From Hirundichthys speculiger (Eukaryota > Chordata > Actinopteri > Beloniformes > Exocoetidae), in the NCBI GenBank assembly GCA_018398805.1, contig JAGFBZ010002117.1, forward strand, positions 678,501-742,500: DNA of 64,000 bases, given 5' to 3'. The notes under the pieces were generated by a model. That model was not told where the DNA came from and did no database searches. It saw only the letters and a list, made by a program, of their open reading frames with translations. The translations under genes were made by a program, and so were the position numbers. This document shows, one piece after another, positions 45,436 through 56,716 of this stretch. Position 1 is the stretch's first letter; each line of letters starts with the position of its first letter.

Positions 45436-45880
45436 TAGAGCTGGGCGATTTTATTGATTCCGCGATATATATATCGATATTTTATTTTCCCAGAGAGTAT
45501 CGATTTTTCAGCCGCAGGTATCGATATTCTAAACTTATTTCAAAACCCCCGTGTTTCACCTTTAAAAGCTTGCAAGCAACAATTTGCACTGTTTAAATAA
45601 ATGAAACTATTTTTCTCAACAAATCTTTTATTCATTTTGTCCAGTATTTGCAAGCTGCCTGTCAGCCATATAATGTGTAATTGATGCTTTCAGTTCAATT
45701 AATTCAAACAAAATCATTGAACACTCACAAGATGTCACCAAAATCACTTTGTCCCTTTAAAATCTTTCAGAAAAAGATGTAAATGTATTGTAAGATGAAT
45801 ATCGATATATATCGTATCGTGAGCCGAATATTGTATCGTATCATATTGTATCGCGAGATTAGTGTATCGCTACAGCCCTA
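45436..45880 (-). mobile_element. hAT-2 MITE copy 4, complete
   Basis: Ends TAGAGCTGGGCGATTTTATT and GTATCGCTACAGCCCTA. Flanks agtcaaac (45428-45435) and attcaaac (45881-45888) match at 7 of 8 positions. At 445 bp it is the reference full-length copy in this window. Confidence 0.95.
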
Positions 45881-46301
45881 ATTCAAACACACGTCAGTGG
45901 CAATCATCTGTCAACATTTCCTTACTAATGGTTAGGGGTGCACGATAACTATCAGGCTGATAACAGGAAATTATGACGTCATCCCGATAAGTCCGATATC
46001 ATGTCGAATAGCCCCGATAACATATATATTTTTGTCAACACAGCAGTGCCTCGCTCCCTCTGAGCCTTGAATGACTGGGAGTTAATGTTATGTTCAAGTT
46101 ACGTCAGCATAATCAGAAAAATGACTTCTCAATAAGGAAAATCAAGAATACCCCCTCATGCCAGAAAACAACTCGTTAACTCGGTCATATTTTTGGTAGT
46201 TGCTGACTTGAATTGATATTTGCAGAATTTTCCCACATGTTACACATAAAAATCGAAAAAATAGAAAAGGCTGAAAGAACGACTAGCAAACGAGGGAACA
46301 T

Positions 46302-46326
46302 GGGTTAGGGTTAGGGTTAGGGTTAG
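46302..46326 (+). repeat. Telomere-like (GGTTAG)4 within a hAT
   Basis: Four GGGTTA units end at 'ggcacagtg'. Located just upstream of the BED relic. Confidence 0.85.
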
Positions 46327-46351
46327 GCACAGTGTGCTGATCACAACAAAC

Positions 46352-46500
46352 ATGGCGGCGTGGAACTTCGTTAAAGTTTCAGAAGAAGATAGTTTGGTGG
46401 TTATTTGTGACGAATCCTCCGAGTGAATTCTACGAGGAGGGAAGCACAAGCTTTAATACGTAAAACCTGATCAGCCACCTACAACATAACAATCGCTTCC
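46352..46500 (+). pseudogene. hAT BED-type zinc-finger remnant
   Basis: From the ATG at 46352 the frame reads MAAWNFVKVSEEDSLVVICDE, resembling the start of ZBED1-like hAT transposases (W-x-F-F-x-x-x-E-x-D-x-x-x-x-x-C-x-x-C). After a frameshift, GSTSFNT-stop-NLISHLQHNN matches the STSNLxxHLxxxH part of the BED finger. One of the paired cysteines is missing and at least one stop is present. This supports a ZBED-type hAT origin for the element at 45932-47035. Confidence 0.65.
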
Positions 46501-47043
46501 ATGGAGTTTTGAAGTTGCGCTAACGTGAGCTAACGGAAGCTAATGCTAACATGCACAGGCCAGCAGCAGCCCCCCCCCCCCCCCCCCATCTCTCTCATCT
46601 AAAGCTTCCATGAAATAAAAAAAAAATAATGAACCTCATTTACTTTAATTAAAGGTCTTAATTTAAATGGAACCACAAGCTAAAATCCTTTAAATGTTAA
46701 TCTTTTTCAGTTTGTAATTCTGATGCATGTATTTCCATCAGTTCAAGGAGCCTTTATTATTTTAATAAGTAATGCACCTTATTTAAGTTGATGTGAGATA
46801 TATATGTTTGTTTGATAGTTTTACAAAAATGTTTGAGAGGCTTGTCAATATTTTTTCATTGGAAAATAAATATCTGTTCATTTAAAGAGTCAAAACTATT
46901 TTTGGTTTTGTTCATAGTATTGATGTAATGATCTTAGGTATATGTGTGAGTTATCAGTTATCAGTATCGGCCTTTAGAAACTGAAAGTTATCGGTTATCA
47001 GTATCGGTTTTAAAACACAGCTATCGTGCATCCCTACTAACGG

Positions 47044-48256
47044 TGGGATCTTGGATGAAAGTCCATGTTCTGACATAAGAGCACAAATGCATCTGTGGGA
47101 CACGTTGACTGTTTGCCTTTTTTTGTTTTTATGAGAAAGAAAGAAATTGAATGAGAGACAGAGTGAGCGGAGTACAAATCAGAAATATTTTGGCACTGCA
47201 ACTTGGAAGTCAGTCGAGTTTGAAATGCAAATTAATCCCAAATCCGTTTTCCCCTCTTCCTCGGTGGAATCACAGCCGTCTGCATCGCCAGCATCCGTAC
47301 CTGTTAGTCCTCTCTCATCTCTCACTCTGCTCTTCCTCTTTTTCACCGCCGTCCTTTGCCTTCCTGCTGCCGACTGAGATCACTTCTGTTTGTGTGTTTT
47401 TCTAATCAGGCCGGATAAGTTGGGCTCAATTGGTGTGACAGAACGTCAATTTTGAAACTGTTTTAATTTACTTTAAAGTGTCCTTCAAGTGTTTCCTTTC
47501 CTGTAAAACACATTTTAATTAAGACTGACAATTTGTTTTTTTTTTTAGAAATGCTGCATTGATCAGTTTAGACCTTCATCAAGGACTGATCAACACGACT
47601 GGGACTCCAAACACAAGGCAGCCGTGATGTAAAACAGCCTCAGCTTTGCTTCACATCCACCAAACTGATGGTTTCAAGGAGATGTCTGTGTTCCAGTTAC
47701 AAGACCTTAAAATCTTTGAGTTGGAATGGAAAGATAAATAATAAAGGCAAATTAAAGGACTGACACAAAGAACTTGCGTTGAGAACTAAAACAACTTGAA
47801 TGATCTAGCCGGGGCATATCTTGTTATCATTATCGTATAGTTCCTCGCTGTAAGAAAAATGATTGTACCTACGCCATGCGGACTAAAAATGTTCACTTCA
47901 CTGCTCAAATCAAACTATCAAATAAAAACCAGAGTAGTCTGAGCCTCCGTAGCTCTGTCAAGGCTGGATGAAGAAATATATCAGTCCATCTTCAGATTCA
48001 CTTCTAACTCCATGCTTAACTTCTGACAAGAAATAAAGGAGAATTCAAGACAATCTGTAAATAACTATTTGAAAAATCCTTCTGAAAAACACACAAAGGG
48101 AGGCAAATCAAACCAAACGTATCTTTTGCAGAGGGAGCAGAAGCTGATTTAACTACTTCTCTGTTAAAGTCGGAGTTCTAGAAATAACAGCTGAGTGTTG
48201 ATTCCCATCCCATATTTACTGAAGGGCTTAAAAGAAATGTATGTGTGTGTATATAT
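47044..48256. other. No recognised gene
   Basis: Noncoding-looking. Two overlapping plus frames near 47147-47405 have no recognised content. Confidence 0.45.
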
Positions 48257-49744
48257 TAGCGCTGGGCAATGATTAAAATTTTTTAATTGCTATTAATCGC
48301 ATCATTTCTCTGATTAATCATGATTAATCGCATTGTATACACAAAATCAAATAATGAATTCAAAAATACTGTTAAGGTCACTTTTATTTAAATGTTCTGC
48401 TGCCATATGAACTAAAGTGCCATAACATTTGTTGTGTAAACACTTTTAACATCAGCACTTGTCAGTAACACATATTTAGTGTAAATCTCATCTTAAAAAA
48501 TGTCAAAAAAAATAAAAAATAAAATAAAGCTTATTGCCACTGCCAGGGCATTAAAGTCATCCTGTTTTTTATGAAAAATAAAAAAGTCTACCAACAAAAT
48601 CCTGAGCCACAATCAGAACATTAAAACAGGTAATTTCTGAGGTAACAGCAGAAACTTTTAACGGGGAGTTCAACTTGTCAGTTGTTACAAATAACCTTGT
48701 TTCTGTTGAATCCTCTGTCTGGAGAACTTTAAAATGAAAATGTCCATGTTAAAGTTCTGTAACTTTATCAATCTGTGTATCATTCGATCTTTCCATTTTC
48801 AAATGTCAATCAAAAATTTAAAAAATTAAAAAGTGACTTTTAAGTTCGTTTTTTTTTTTTTTTATCTAACACACACAAAAAAAGAAACTGAAAAAAATGC
48901 CTGGATTCTAATATTTCAATTTTAGACTTGGATCAAAAATACGAAATGAAAAAATTGGGCCAGGGGACTGAATTTGTTTTTAATATTTAATTGTCTGGTT
49001 TACGTGGCCCTGAAATGTCTTTGTGCATCAGTTCAGGTATCATGGAATCACATACTATAATATTTGCAATATTGTATAAATCTGAATGAAAACTCAGCTC
49101 ATAAATAGATGAACCAAAGCCTCTCCAGCTCTGCGTCTGACATCAGTCTTTTTCTCCTTAGATCATGACGAGCTCAGAATCTCCTGATGATCATTTTCAT
49201 CATTGCAGGACATCCATCTGCTGCTGAATAAGTCATTGATCAATCCACTGTATTGGCCCGAATATAGGACGATATTTTAATCTAGAAGTCATATTCTCAA
49301 AAATGGGGGTTGTTTTATAATCGAGTAATAGACTTTCTGTTGTCATTACACTTCTGTGCCACTAGATGGAGCCGCACTGCAGTAACCAGCTAGAGAACAG
49401 CAGGACAGTGAACACATGGAGCAGATCTGATGGAACATGGAGGAATGATGTGATTGTCTTGAACAAAGGGGTTTAAAATTTTATTTTCAGACAGAATTGT
49501 TAATATTGCTACTTGAGTTGCTACCTGAACTGTAAAGTTCACTGATTTTTACCGTTCTGCATGTCTGTTTTAGCTTTTTTGCATGTTTACCTGCCGATTC
49601 TCTTCCGGTTCTGCAGCAGCCAGTAACAGACTTTTCAAAACAAAAGCATGTGAGCAACATGAATTAACGCACGATAAAAAAAATGTCGCCGTTAATAAAT
49701 TAATGAGTTAACGCAATAATAATGCATCAACTTGCCCAGCCCTA
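48257..49744 (+). mobile_element. hAT-5, full-length copy
   Basis: Ends TAGCGCTGGGCAATGATT and CATCAACTTGCCCAGCCCTA. It is flanked on both sides by (TA) dinucleotides (gtatatat / atatatat), so a TSD is plausible but not distinctive. The interior carries TTAATCGC motifs near the left end and GTTAACGCAATAAT near the right. A separate repeat beginning 'attggcccgaatataggacg' starts near 49253. No transposase frame. Confidence 0.88.
49253..49480. repeat. Repeat with 'ttggcccgaatataggacg' head inside hAT-5
   Basis: The head 'tattggcccgaatataggacgatattt' and 'gggggttgttttataatcg' match a common vertebrate DNA-transposon-derived repeat (TTGGCCCGAATATAAGACGAC). The right boundary is unclear. Confidence 0.5.
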
Positions 49745-50479
49745 ATATATATACATATATCTGACAAAAAGTATATAAAGTATGACAAGAGGGGAGCTGG
49801 ATAAAAGCAGAGTCATATCCAAGATGTAGGAACTCAAGGAAATACCAAAAACTGACGTCACCCAAGTCCACTCAACAAGTCAACAGAGGTGCCTGAAACC
49901 TGGAGCTGCATGGATGTTCACCTGAACAGTGTTTTTGAGCAATTAATATACAGGAAGCACTCTCAAACATCTGACTGAAGCAGTAATAGTTTTGTTTAAT
50001 TACACGCACAGAGCTGGTTTCAAACGAAGACGCGGCCATCGCCACAGACGACGCAGCAAACATAGTCAGGGCAGTCTATGTGATGGAACTGGCAGCTCTC
50101 ACAAGAACCAACTGCTGCTCGCTCGCTTGTTGGGTCGAGTGATGCAATACGTGTCTTTTTTTTTTGTACATCACAGCACTGTGGCAAGCCACGAGCTCAC
50201 CGAGGAGTGAACGCTGCTGCAGCTGCAGCTCTTCAGTCGGTGACTGATGTGGTGACCCAGTGGGACGGCGGGCTGGAGACACTGGAGCGCCTCCTGGAGC
50301 GCCTCCTGGAGCGGCAGAGAAAGATAATCACCTCTGGACCGGTGATAAAAGTGGAGCAGTAATCAATAAACAGCCTCCACACGTAGCTGCTCTAAGGCTG
50401 ACAGGGCCGATGGAGCGGCCAGCGAGGTGGCACCCTCAGTAGATGTCAGAAGTTGAGCAGTTGTCTCAACAGCAGTCCA
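49745..50479. other. Unassigned DNA upstream of a minisatellite
   Basis: Moderately GC-rich compared with its surroundings. Short open frames (60-72 codons) exist on both strands at 49872-50282 without recognised motifs. A small duplication of CTGGAGCGCCTC lies at 50282-50310. Confidence 0.35.
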
Positions 50480-50997
50480 GGGAGAGCGTCAGCTCCAGGA
50501 GCTCTGCTGAAGCTCTGTCGGAGCTCTGCTGGAGCTCTGTTGGAGCTCTACTGGAACTCTGCCGGAGCTCTGCCGCAGCTCTGCCGGAGCTCCGGGAGAG
50601 CGTCAGCTTCAGAAGCTCTGCCGGAGCTCTGCCGGAGCTATGTTGGAGCTCTGTTGGAGCTCTACTGGAACTCTGCCGGAGCTCTGTTGGAGCTCTTCCG
50701 GAGCTCTGCCAGAGCTCTGTTGGAGCTCTGCTGGAGCGTCAGCTCCAGGAGCTCTGCCGCAGCTCTGCCGGAGCTCCGGGAGAGCGTCAGCTTCAGAAGC
50801 TCTGCCGGAGCTCTGCCGCAGCTCTGCCGGAGCTCCGGGAGAGCGTCAGCTTCAGAAGCTCTGCCGGAGCTCTGCCGGAGCTCTGTTGGAGCTCTGCTGG
50901 AGCTCTACTGGAGCTCTGCCGGAGCTCTGCCAGAGCTCTGTTGGAGCTCTGCTGGAGCGTCAGCTCCAGGAGCTCTGCCGGAGCTCTGCTGAAGCTG
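50480..50997. repeat. 12-bp GAGCTCTGCCGG-type minisatellite with higher-order units
   Basis: About 40 imperfect 12-bp units built on GAGCTC (a SacI site) plus TGCCGG, TGTTGG, TGCTGG or TACTGG. Larger blocks, marked by 'gggagagcgtcagcttcagaag' (50590, 50780, 50840) and 'tggagcgtcagctccagg' (50733, 50955), show local duplication. The 12-bp period has no stop in any forward frame, which gives three parallel open frames of 134-226 codons (Leu/Cys/Arg/Ser/Ala rich). I treat these as non-coding. Confidence 0.93.
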
Positions 50998-51276
50998 ACG
51001 TGGCTGATGGTGTTGGCAGTTGTGGTGGTTCAGGTCGCCTGTAAAGGCCGAGTGTGCTGCGCTGGTTGGACAGGTCTCGTTACTGTTACATTCCATCTGA
51101 AGGATTCTAAATTCAGATCTTAACGTTTTCAATATCATGCCTGATTAGAGTTCCATTCTTGTCCAATTAACAGAATATGTTTTGTTCTTATTGGAGCAAA
51201 ATTGGTGTCGAAAATGTAATTTTGAATCAGAAAATGAACTGAGACCTTGTGAATGTGAATGAAACTGGGTAATTAT

Positions 51277-51525
51277 TAGGGATGAGTATTGGCAATACGA
51301 TATGTATCATGATGCTTGGGTCACGATACGATATTATCACGATATCACGATATATTGCAATATTCTACCCAGTTAATATCAAAATTAAAAGTAGAGATGA
51401 AAAATCAAGTTGCTGTATATGTTCATCAGATGATATTGATCATTCAGAGGACAAATTGAGTCAAAACTTTTTGCTTCAAAACAACCTATTTATTGTTTAA
51501 TATTAGTGTTTTGGCACATTTAAGT
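51277..51525 (+). mobile_element. hAT-3 MITE copy b, left-end fragment
   Basis: Starts TAGGGATGAGTATTGGC and follows copies a and c closely up to 'tttaatattagtgttttggcac'. It then diverges. No right end. Confidence 0.88.
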
Positions 51526-52736
51526 AACCATTACAACATACTGACAGCATTGTAAAAATTTTCTGTTTAAACAGTCTTACGTCACATTTCTGTCAGTATA
51601 CCACCTTAATTGTGGTTTATTGGTGTGTGACATAATACTGGTCCAGTTTTATTTCAATCCTGCGAAAACATGAAAAAAAAAATCAGTTTTTATGACATTA
51701 GAGTGAAGCGTCTACATCCAGGGATGCTGTCCCTCCTTCCCTGAACCCAGAGCCACGTCGCTCTACGATTGCTCTAGATGGGCCAGAGGAGACGAACCAA
51801 AGCAACCACCACTGAGTTTCTTTGTTCCTTCGTTTCCACCTTCCTTCCTCTGGTGCTCAAACACGGATGAATCAGGTGGACGAGGTTAGAAGTTGAAACT
51901 GACCAAAATAACATACTTCCTGTTCAGAGAGATTTTTGTTTTTCATTTGCTCTGAATTTGCCTGGAATGGAAATAAACTCATGTTGAGAAAACAACTTTT
52001 CTAGCTTTGAGATAATACAGAAGCTTGAGGAGAAAATCCCTGCATGCGAGCTGTTAAATTTTAACACCGTTCTTCACGAGCAACCAGAGCTCTTTAAACT
52101 GTAACTCTCAGCTGCAGATGTGCAGTTTCAGCTGAGTAACTATCTCTTCTGGGTGATCTCAGATGGATGTTTGTGCTGCGTAAAATAAAGGTATCATTTC
52201 CTTAATCTGTTTTCCTCCTTGAGTCCCGTCAGCATGTTCGCGTTATCCTGCGTATTAAAGCCACTCCGCCTTTGTCTTTCTTCTTCCCCTCTTTTTTTCC
52301 TCTCTGTAAGCGATCCTCGACATAATGAGGCCAGACTTCATGCATAAAAAGTGAGACTTTAAAATCTGTTTCTTTGTTCTTCTTCTCTCTCGGTCTCTTC
52401 GTCTTTTTTTGTTTTCGGTTTGTAGGCTGAACGTATTTCGGCTTATTGTGCTCCCTGACGGCGGGCTGAGAGAGGTGAGAAAGGCCAAGCAGTTCTCGGG
52501 GAGCTTCTTGAAAGCGTGAGCGGGAGCTCTTATCTGCATTATGTCGCTGTCGTTCTTCACCCCGATGTGCAGCGCCGTCCGCCGTTCCTTCCTCGAAAAC
52601 CCTCTCTGCTGCTGTCATTTCTGTTTCCCTGATGTTTCTGCTCCTTCTCTTGTACGCCAGGCGTTCCTGCCTTCCATAATATCACTGTCATTTATTTAGA
52701 CTGACTCCTCTTTGCCCGTTCTTCTGGTGTTACCAT
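51526..52736. other. No recognised gene
   Basis: Noncoding-looking. The minus frames at 52229-52618 are Lys/Arg-rich through an A/G-rich tract and show no domain. Confidence 0.45.
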
Positions 52737-52744
52737 ATCATGCC

Positions 52745-53182
52745 TAGCGATTTTATCGATTCTGCAATATATATTGATATTTTATCAAAGACCGATTTTG
52801 CAGCCGCGGGTATCGTTATTCTAAACTTCTTTCCAAACCCCCGTGTCCCACCTTTAAAAGCTTGCAAGCAACAATTTGCACAGTTCAAATAAATGAAACT
52901 ATTTTTCTCAACAAATCTTTTAGTCATTTTGTCCAGCATTAGCAAGCTGCCTGTCAGCCATATAATGTGTAATTGATGCTTTCAGTTCAATTAATTCAAA
53001 CAAAGTCATTGGAACACTCACAAGATGTCACCAAAATCACTTTGTCCCTTTAAAATCTTTCGGAAAATGATGTAAATGTATTGTAAGATGAATATCGATA
53101 TTTATCGTATCATGAGCCGCATATGGTGTATCGTGTATCATATCGTATCGTATCGTGAGATTAGAGTATCGCTACAGCTCTA
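52745..53182 (-). mobile_element. hAT-2 MITE copy 5
   Basis: Perfect 8-bp TSDs atcatgcc lie at 52737-52744 and 53183-53190. The left tip is shortened (TAGCGATTTTATCG, lacking about 7 bases of the usual end). The right end CGCTACAGCTCTA is intact. Confidence 0.95.
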
Positions 53183-53278
53183 ATCATGCCTTCCTTTTTT
53201 TTATTTTCTTGAGTCTCGCATTTTCTCCATCTTTCCTCATTTCTCTCCCCCTAATACTTTTCTTTTTCAGCTCTAATA

Positions 53279-53559
53279 CAGTGGTGCGCAAACTGTGGTG
53301 GTACGCGAGCGCTCTCTGGTGGTACGCGGGGGAACGTCATGACTTGTCAATCTATAACAATGCATTATAAATACAACGTTTCCAATGAAATTCAGGTAAC
53401 AATAAATAACCACATAAGGAATAAACATCTCTCCTGTGTGTTTAAAGCTGATTGAGAAGGTATATATGACTATATTTTAAAATTGGTCATCATGGTGGTA
53501 CTCAGAGAGCTCCATAGTTTCTCAGGTGGTACGCAGCATTAAAAGTTTGAGAACCACTG
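53279..53559 (-). mobile_element. hAT-6 MITE copy 2
   Basis: Ends CAGTGGTGCGCAAACTGTGG and AAAGTTTGAGAACCACTG, inverted relative to the copy at 20680. Flanks ctctaata (53271-53278) and ctctatta (53560-53567) match at 7 of 8 positions. Confidence 0.92.
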
Positions 53560-53567
53560 CTCTATTA

Positions 53568-54296
53568 CCTCTCCGACTTTCATTTTTCTGCACCAGGCTT
53601 GATTTTACTCCTTCACTCTTCCAGGCGAAGCGTTGCAGAGCATATATTGAAGCAGAAAATAGAGTGCAGCTTGTTATATACGTTTGAGCGGGGAAAGTAC
53701 ACTTGGAGCTGCTCGTCAGACTTCATAGGCTTCAGATGTTCGGGGTCATGACAGCACAGCTAGAACACGACTGAGCGAGTATGTTGGCGGGAAGGAAAGT
53801 CTGCCAGAAGAAGACGTCTTCTCTCTTATAAGAGCAGGACAGCGCTGCTCAGGTTTAGATATTCACATCTGGATAAATCACAACACTTCTAAAAGCAGGT
53901 CTGTTCAGAAGGTGAGACTGAAGTGGAGATGTTTGGCCATAATGGACAGAAGAACGTTTGACGAACAGCAAATACGGCACGTTGGCACAAACGCCTCACA
54001 CTGCTGTTGTAGCGAGTCATACAAGTCGAGGTTTGGATCATATCACAGTTGAGCCGTGGACTAGATAGTTTTTAGATCAGTGAAGTTTAAAAATATATCA
54101 TTTTACTTTCCATCTTCCATTTATGAGCAAAATCAATTAAAGCAATAAAGCAAGGAAATGTTCGGTTTTAAAAGTGCCAAAGACATGTCATGGATGGCGC
54201 TCAAATTTCAACATCGTCAGAACAAAGAATTTGTCCTCTTTAGTGAATTTTTAAGAGAAAAAAGAAACAAAAGTTTAATATGGGGAAATGAGATCT
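53568..54296. other. No recognised gene
   Basis: Noncoding-looking. An AGAAGACGTCTTCT palindrome lies near 53810. Confidence 0.45.
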
Positions 54297-54349
54297 GGGG
54301 TGAATTCCAGTTCCTCCCTTTAACCCTCAATCTCAAAAATGTGCGCTCC

Positions 54350-54480
54350 GCAGCAGCCAGTAACAGACTTTTCAAAGCAAAAGCACGTGAGCAACAGCGT
54401 TGACGCGCGATAAAATAAATGTCGGCGTTAGTAAATTATTGCGTTAACGCAATAATAACGCATTAACTTGCTCAGCCCTA
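54350..54480 (+). mobile_element. hAT-5 right-end fragment
   Basis: Matches the last ~130 bp of 48257-49744 ('cagccagtaacagacttttcaaa' through 'taacttgctcagcccta'). No left end is nearby. It abuts a (TA)n, as the full-length copy also does. Confidence 0.88.
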
Positions 54481-54486
54481 ATATAC

Positions 54487-54488
<2 letters not shown>

Positions 54489-54557
<69 letters not shown>
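54489..54557. repeat. (TA)n microsatellite
   Basis: About 60-70 bp of TA units directly after the hAT-5 end. Confidence 0.93.
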
Positions 54558-54753
54558 ATATTTTCTTCTTCTTCTCCTTCATCGCTGTCCTTTTCTTGAC
54601 AGACTGGACGTAGCTTTGGCATAAGGCCGCCCCCCCACAGGCTGAAGACGTAACTTCACTCAAGGGGTGTCCCATTTCTAAGTCACAAGATAGCCCTGAC
54701 TCTTACTTTGAAAGGCCAAGACTGAGGGTTAAGGGAGGAATTGGAATTGGCCC

Positions 54754-55774
54754 TTGCTTTGCTCACAATTATTTCTACTTGTTGGGTGGCTGTTTCGTCG
54801 GGTTCCTTCGTGGAACGACGACGCGTGGTTGATGATTTTGGGTAACGACGTCAGTTTTGGTTCAAACAGATTCTTTCAGTCTTCCCCGTGTGGGACGATC
54901 CTCAGGTGGCTGATGAACTCTGTCTCATTGTGAAGCTGCGATGACACATTTTCATGTGATTGTCAGCTGCCCTGCTGCTGACCTCCATCTTCTCCCTTTC
55001 ACGCTCCAGTTTTTCAATTCTACATCATAAATTCTCACCCCCCCATTCTGCTCTTTGCATTCATTTCAGCAGTTTCCTGCATTCGTTCATCCTCATCCCT
55101 TCATTTTACCCTCCACCCGTCTCCTCTCAGTTCTCCTGCCAACTCTTCCCCCCACGAGTAGGAGAGCAGTTCTTTCCATCTCCTGACACATTTATCTGAT
55201 AAATCAATGACATTTTTAGGAAAACATACTTTTTCTTAAGTTATCCATTTTGCATTTTTTTTCGACTTCCACTTCTGTATCCCTCATTCCTCTCGTCATC
55301 CCCTCGCTCCCTCCTCATCCCGATCTTGCATTTCTCTCGCCACCGGAGGTATAAATAGGGCTCCTAATAAAGCGCTAATTAATCTCTGGCGACAAAATCA
55401 AAGAAAGCACATCTGCACCGCCGAGAGGAGCGACAGAGAGAGAGAGAGAGGGGGAGAGGAATAGTGGTAGACAGGAAGATGGAGGAAAGAAATGCAGATG
55501 AGGGATGGATGAGAAGAGTTGGAGGAGACGGAGACAGACACTGAGCGAGAGATTTTGGCAAAAAGCTTTCAAGGTTTACAACGTGTCTTTAGGGAAGCTC
55601 TGATTTAAAATAATGGATACACAGTCACAATGACGAGCACAATCTGCTTAAAATGATGATACAGTAACGTCTCATGTCATTTAAATACAAACACTGCTGC
55701 GAGTGAACACAGACTAATTATTGAAACAAAAGTTAATTGGAGTCAGTTTTTCACACCTGGGGGTAGGTGAAGTG
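54754..55774. other. Noncoding DNA with (GA)n and a TATA-like motif
   Basis: TATAAATAGGG occurs at 55350, followed by 'ctaataaagcgctaattaatctctgg', which has the look of a conserved noncoding element. A (GA)n run lies at 55432-55456. No exon identified. Confidence 0.35.
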
Positions 55775-56290
55775 AGTTTGGGGATGCTACTAAGATAAAA
55801 AAAGACACCTGAGGTTCATCTGTTGATGTGAACAAGATCTCAGACCACGTGAGGTCAACATGAAGAATATGAAGTCATCTCAAAGTGTCCACGGGGAGAC
55901 AAACTGCTCACAGGTGGAGACGCTTTAGATCTGTGGCCACCTCAAAGTGGACATCCAGCTGAGACGACTCCAAAAACAGGACACAGGATCCTCACCGAGG
56001 TAAATAAGAAGAGCCACAACTAACATTTGACCAAAAAAAAAAAACATGACTGCTACTAGAAATCATATCTGAGTCCAGTAGAAAAATGTTTTAGGTGATG
56101 AACCAACATCAAAACATCATCCCAATGTTAAAGCATGGTGGAGGGAGCATCATAATCTGGCCGCCCCTCGCTATCTCAGGGCCTGGACCCATGTCCTGAT
56201 TATTCTCCAGGATAATGTCAAGCTGGGATGGTCAGAAATGACCCCTGAAGTGTTTAATCCAGAGCTTTGCTGCCAGAGCAGGTCTGACCA
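55775..56290 (+). pseudogene. Tc1-like transposase relic (third family member)
   Basis: The plus strand at about 56113-56200 reads NIIPMLKHGGGSIIIWPPLAISGPGPM, corresponding to the N-I-I-P-T-V-K-H-G-G-G-S-V-M-V-W-G-C-F block. Upstream 'gtccagtagaaaaatgtttta' matches the text coding the segment before the first Asp, but that region carries a stop and a deletion. Further upstream 'ccacctcaaagtggacatccagctgagac' and 'cctcaccgaggtaaataagaagagcc' fit the N-terminal half of the same family. The second and third acidic residues are not visible. Confidence 0.65.
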
Positions 56291-56299
56291 GCTATTAAC

Positions 56300-56716
56300 T
56301 AGGGCTGTAGCGATACACTAATCTCACGATACGATACACAATATTCAACTCACGATACGATATATATCGATATTCTTCTTACAATACATTTACATCATTT
56401 TCTGAAAGACTTTAAAGGGACAAAGTGATTTTGGTGACATCTTGTGAGTGTTCCAATGACTTTATATGAATTAATTGAACTGAAAGCATCAATTACACAT
56501 TATATGGCTGACAGGCAGCTTGAAAATGCTGGACAAAATGAATAAAAGATTTGTTGAGAAAAATAGTTTCATTTATTTAAACAGTGCAAATTGTTGCTTG
56601 CAAGCTTTTGAAGGTGGAACACGGGGGTTTTGAAATAAGTTTAGAATATCGATAACCACGGCTGAAAAACCGATACTCGATAAAATATCGATATATATCG
56701 CAGAATTGATAAAATA
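56300..56716 (+). mobile_element. hAT-2 MITE copy 6
   Basis: Starts TAGGGCTGTAGCGATACAC, in the same orientation as copy 1. Its right end is degraded (ATAAAATAGTTCATGCTG instead of ATAAAATCGCTCAGCTCTA). It lies directly after the Tc1 relic. Confidence 0.9.

Larger units (their letters stand above)
45932..47035 (+). mobile_element. hAT element with a BED zinc-finger relic
   Basis: Ends TAGGGGTGCACGATAACTATC and AGCTATCGTGCATCCCT. Flanks actaatgg (45924-45931) and actaacgg (47036-47043) match at 7 of 8 positions. It holds a (GGTTAG)4 run at 46302-46326, a BED-like relic at 46352-46500, a C18 tract at 46570-46587 and AT-rich 3' DNA. It is deleted relative to an autonomous hAT. Confidence 0.88.
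54297..54753. mobile_element. CCTTAACCC TIR element, copy B
   Basis: Ends GGGGTGAATTCCAGTTCCTC and GGAGGAATTGGAATTGGCCC. It shares 'aggggtgtcccatttctaag' near its right end with copy A (22175-23200), and its interior is replaced by a hAT-5 right end plus (TA)n. No coding content. Confidence 0.8.

Noticed and set aside
50443..51123. 226-codon frame with Leu-Cys-Arg-Ser-Ser repeats
   Set aside because: All three forward frames are open because the 12-bp repeat contains no stop; no recognisable protein family.
55350..55360. TATAAATAGGG as a promoter TATA box
   Set aside because: A single AT-rich motif without a start site, exon or coding sequence nearby is not adequate evidence.
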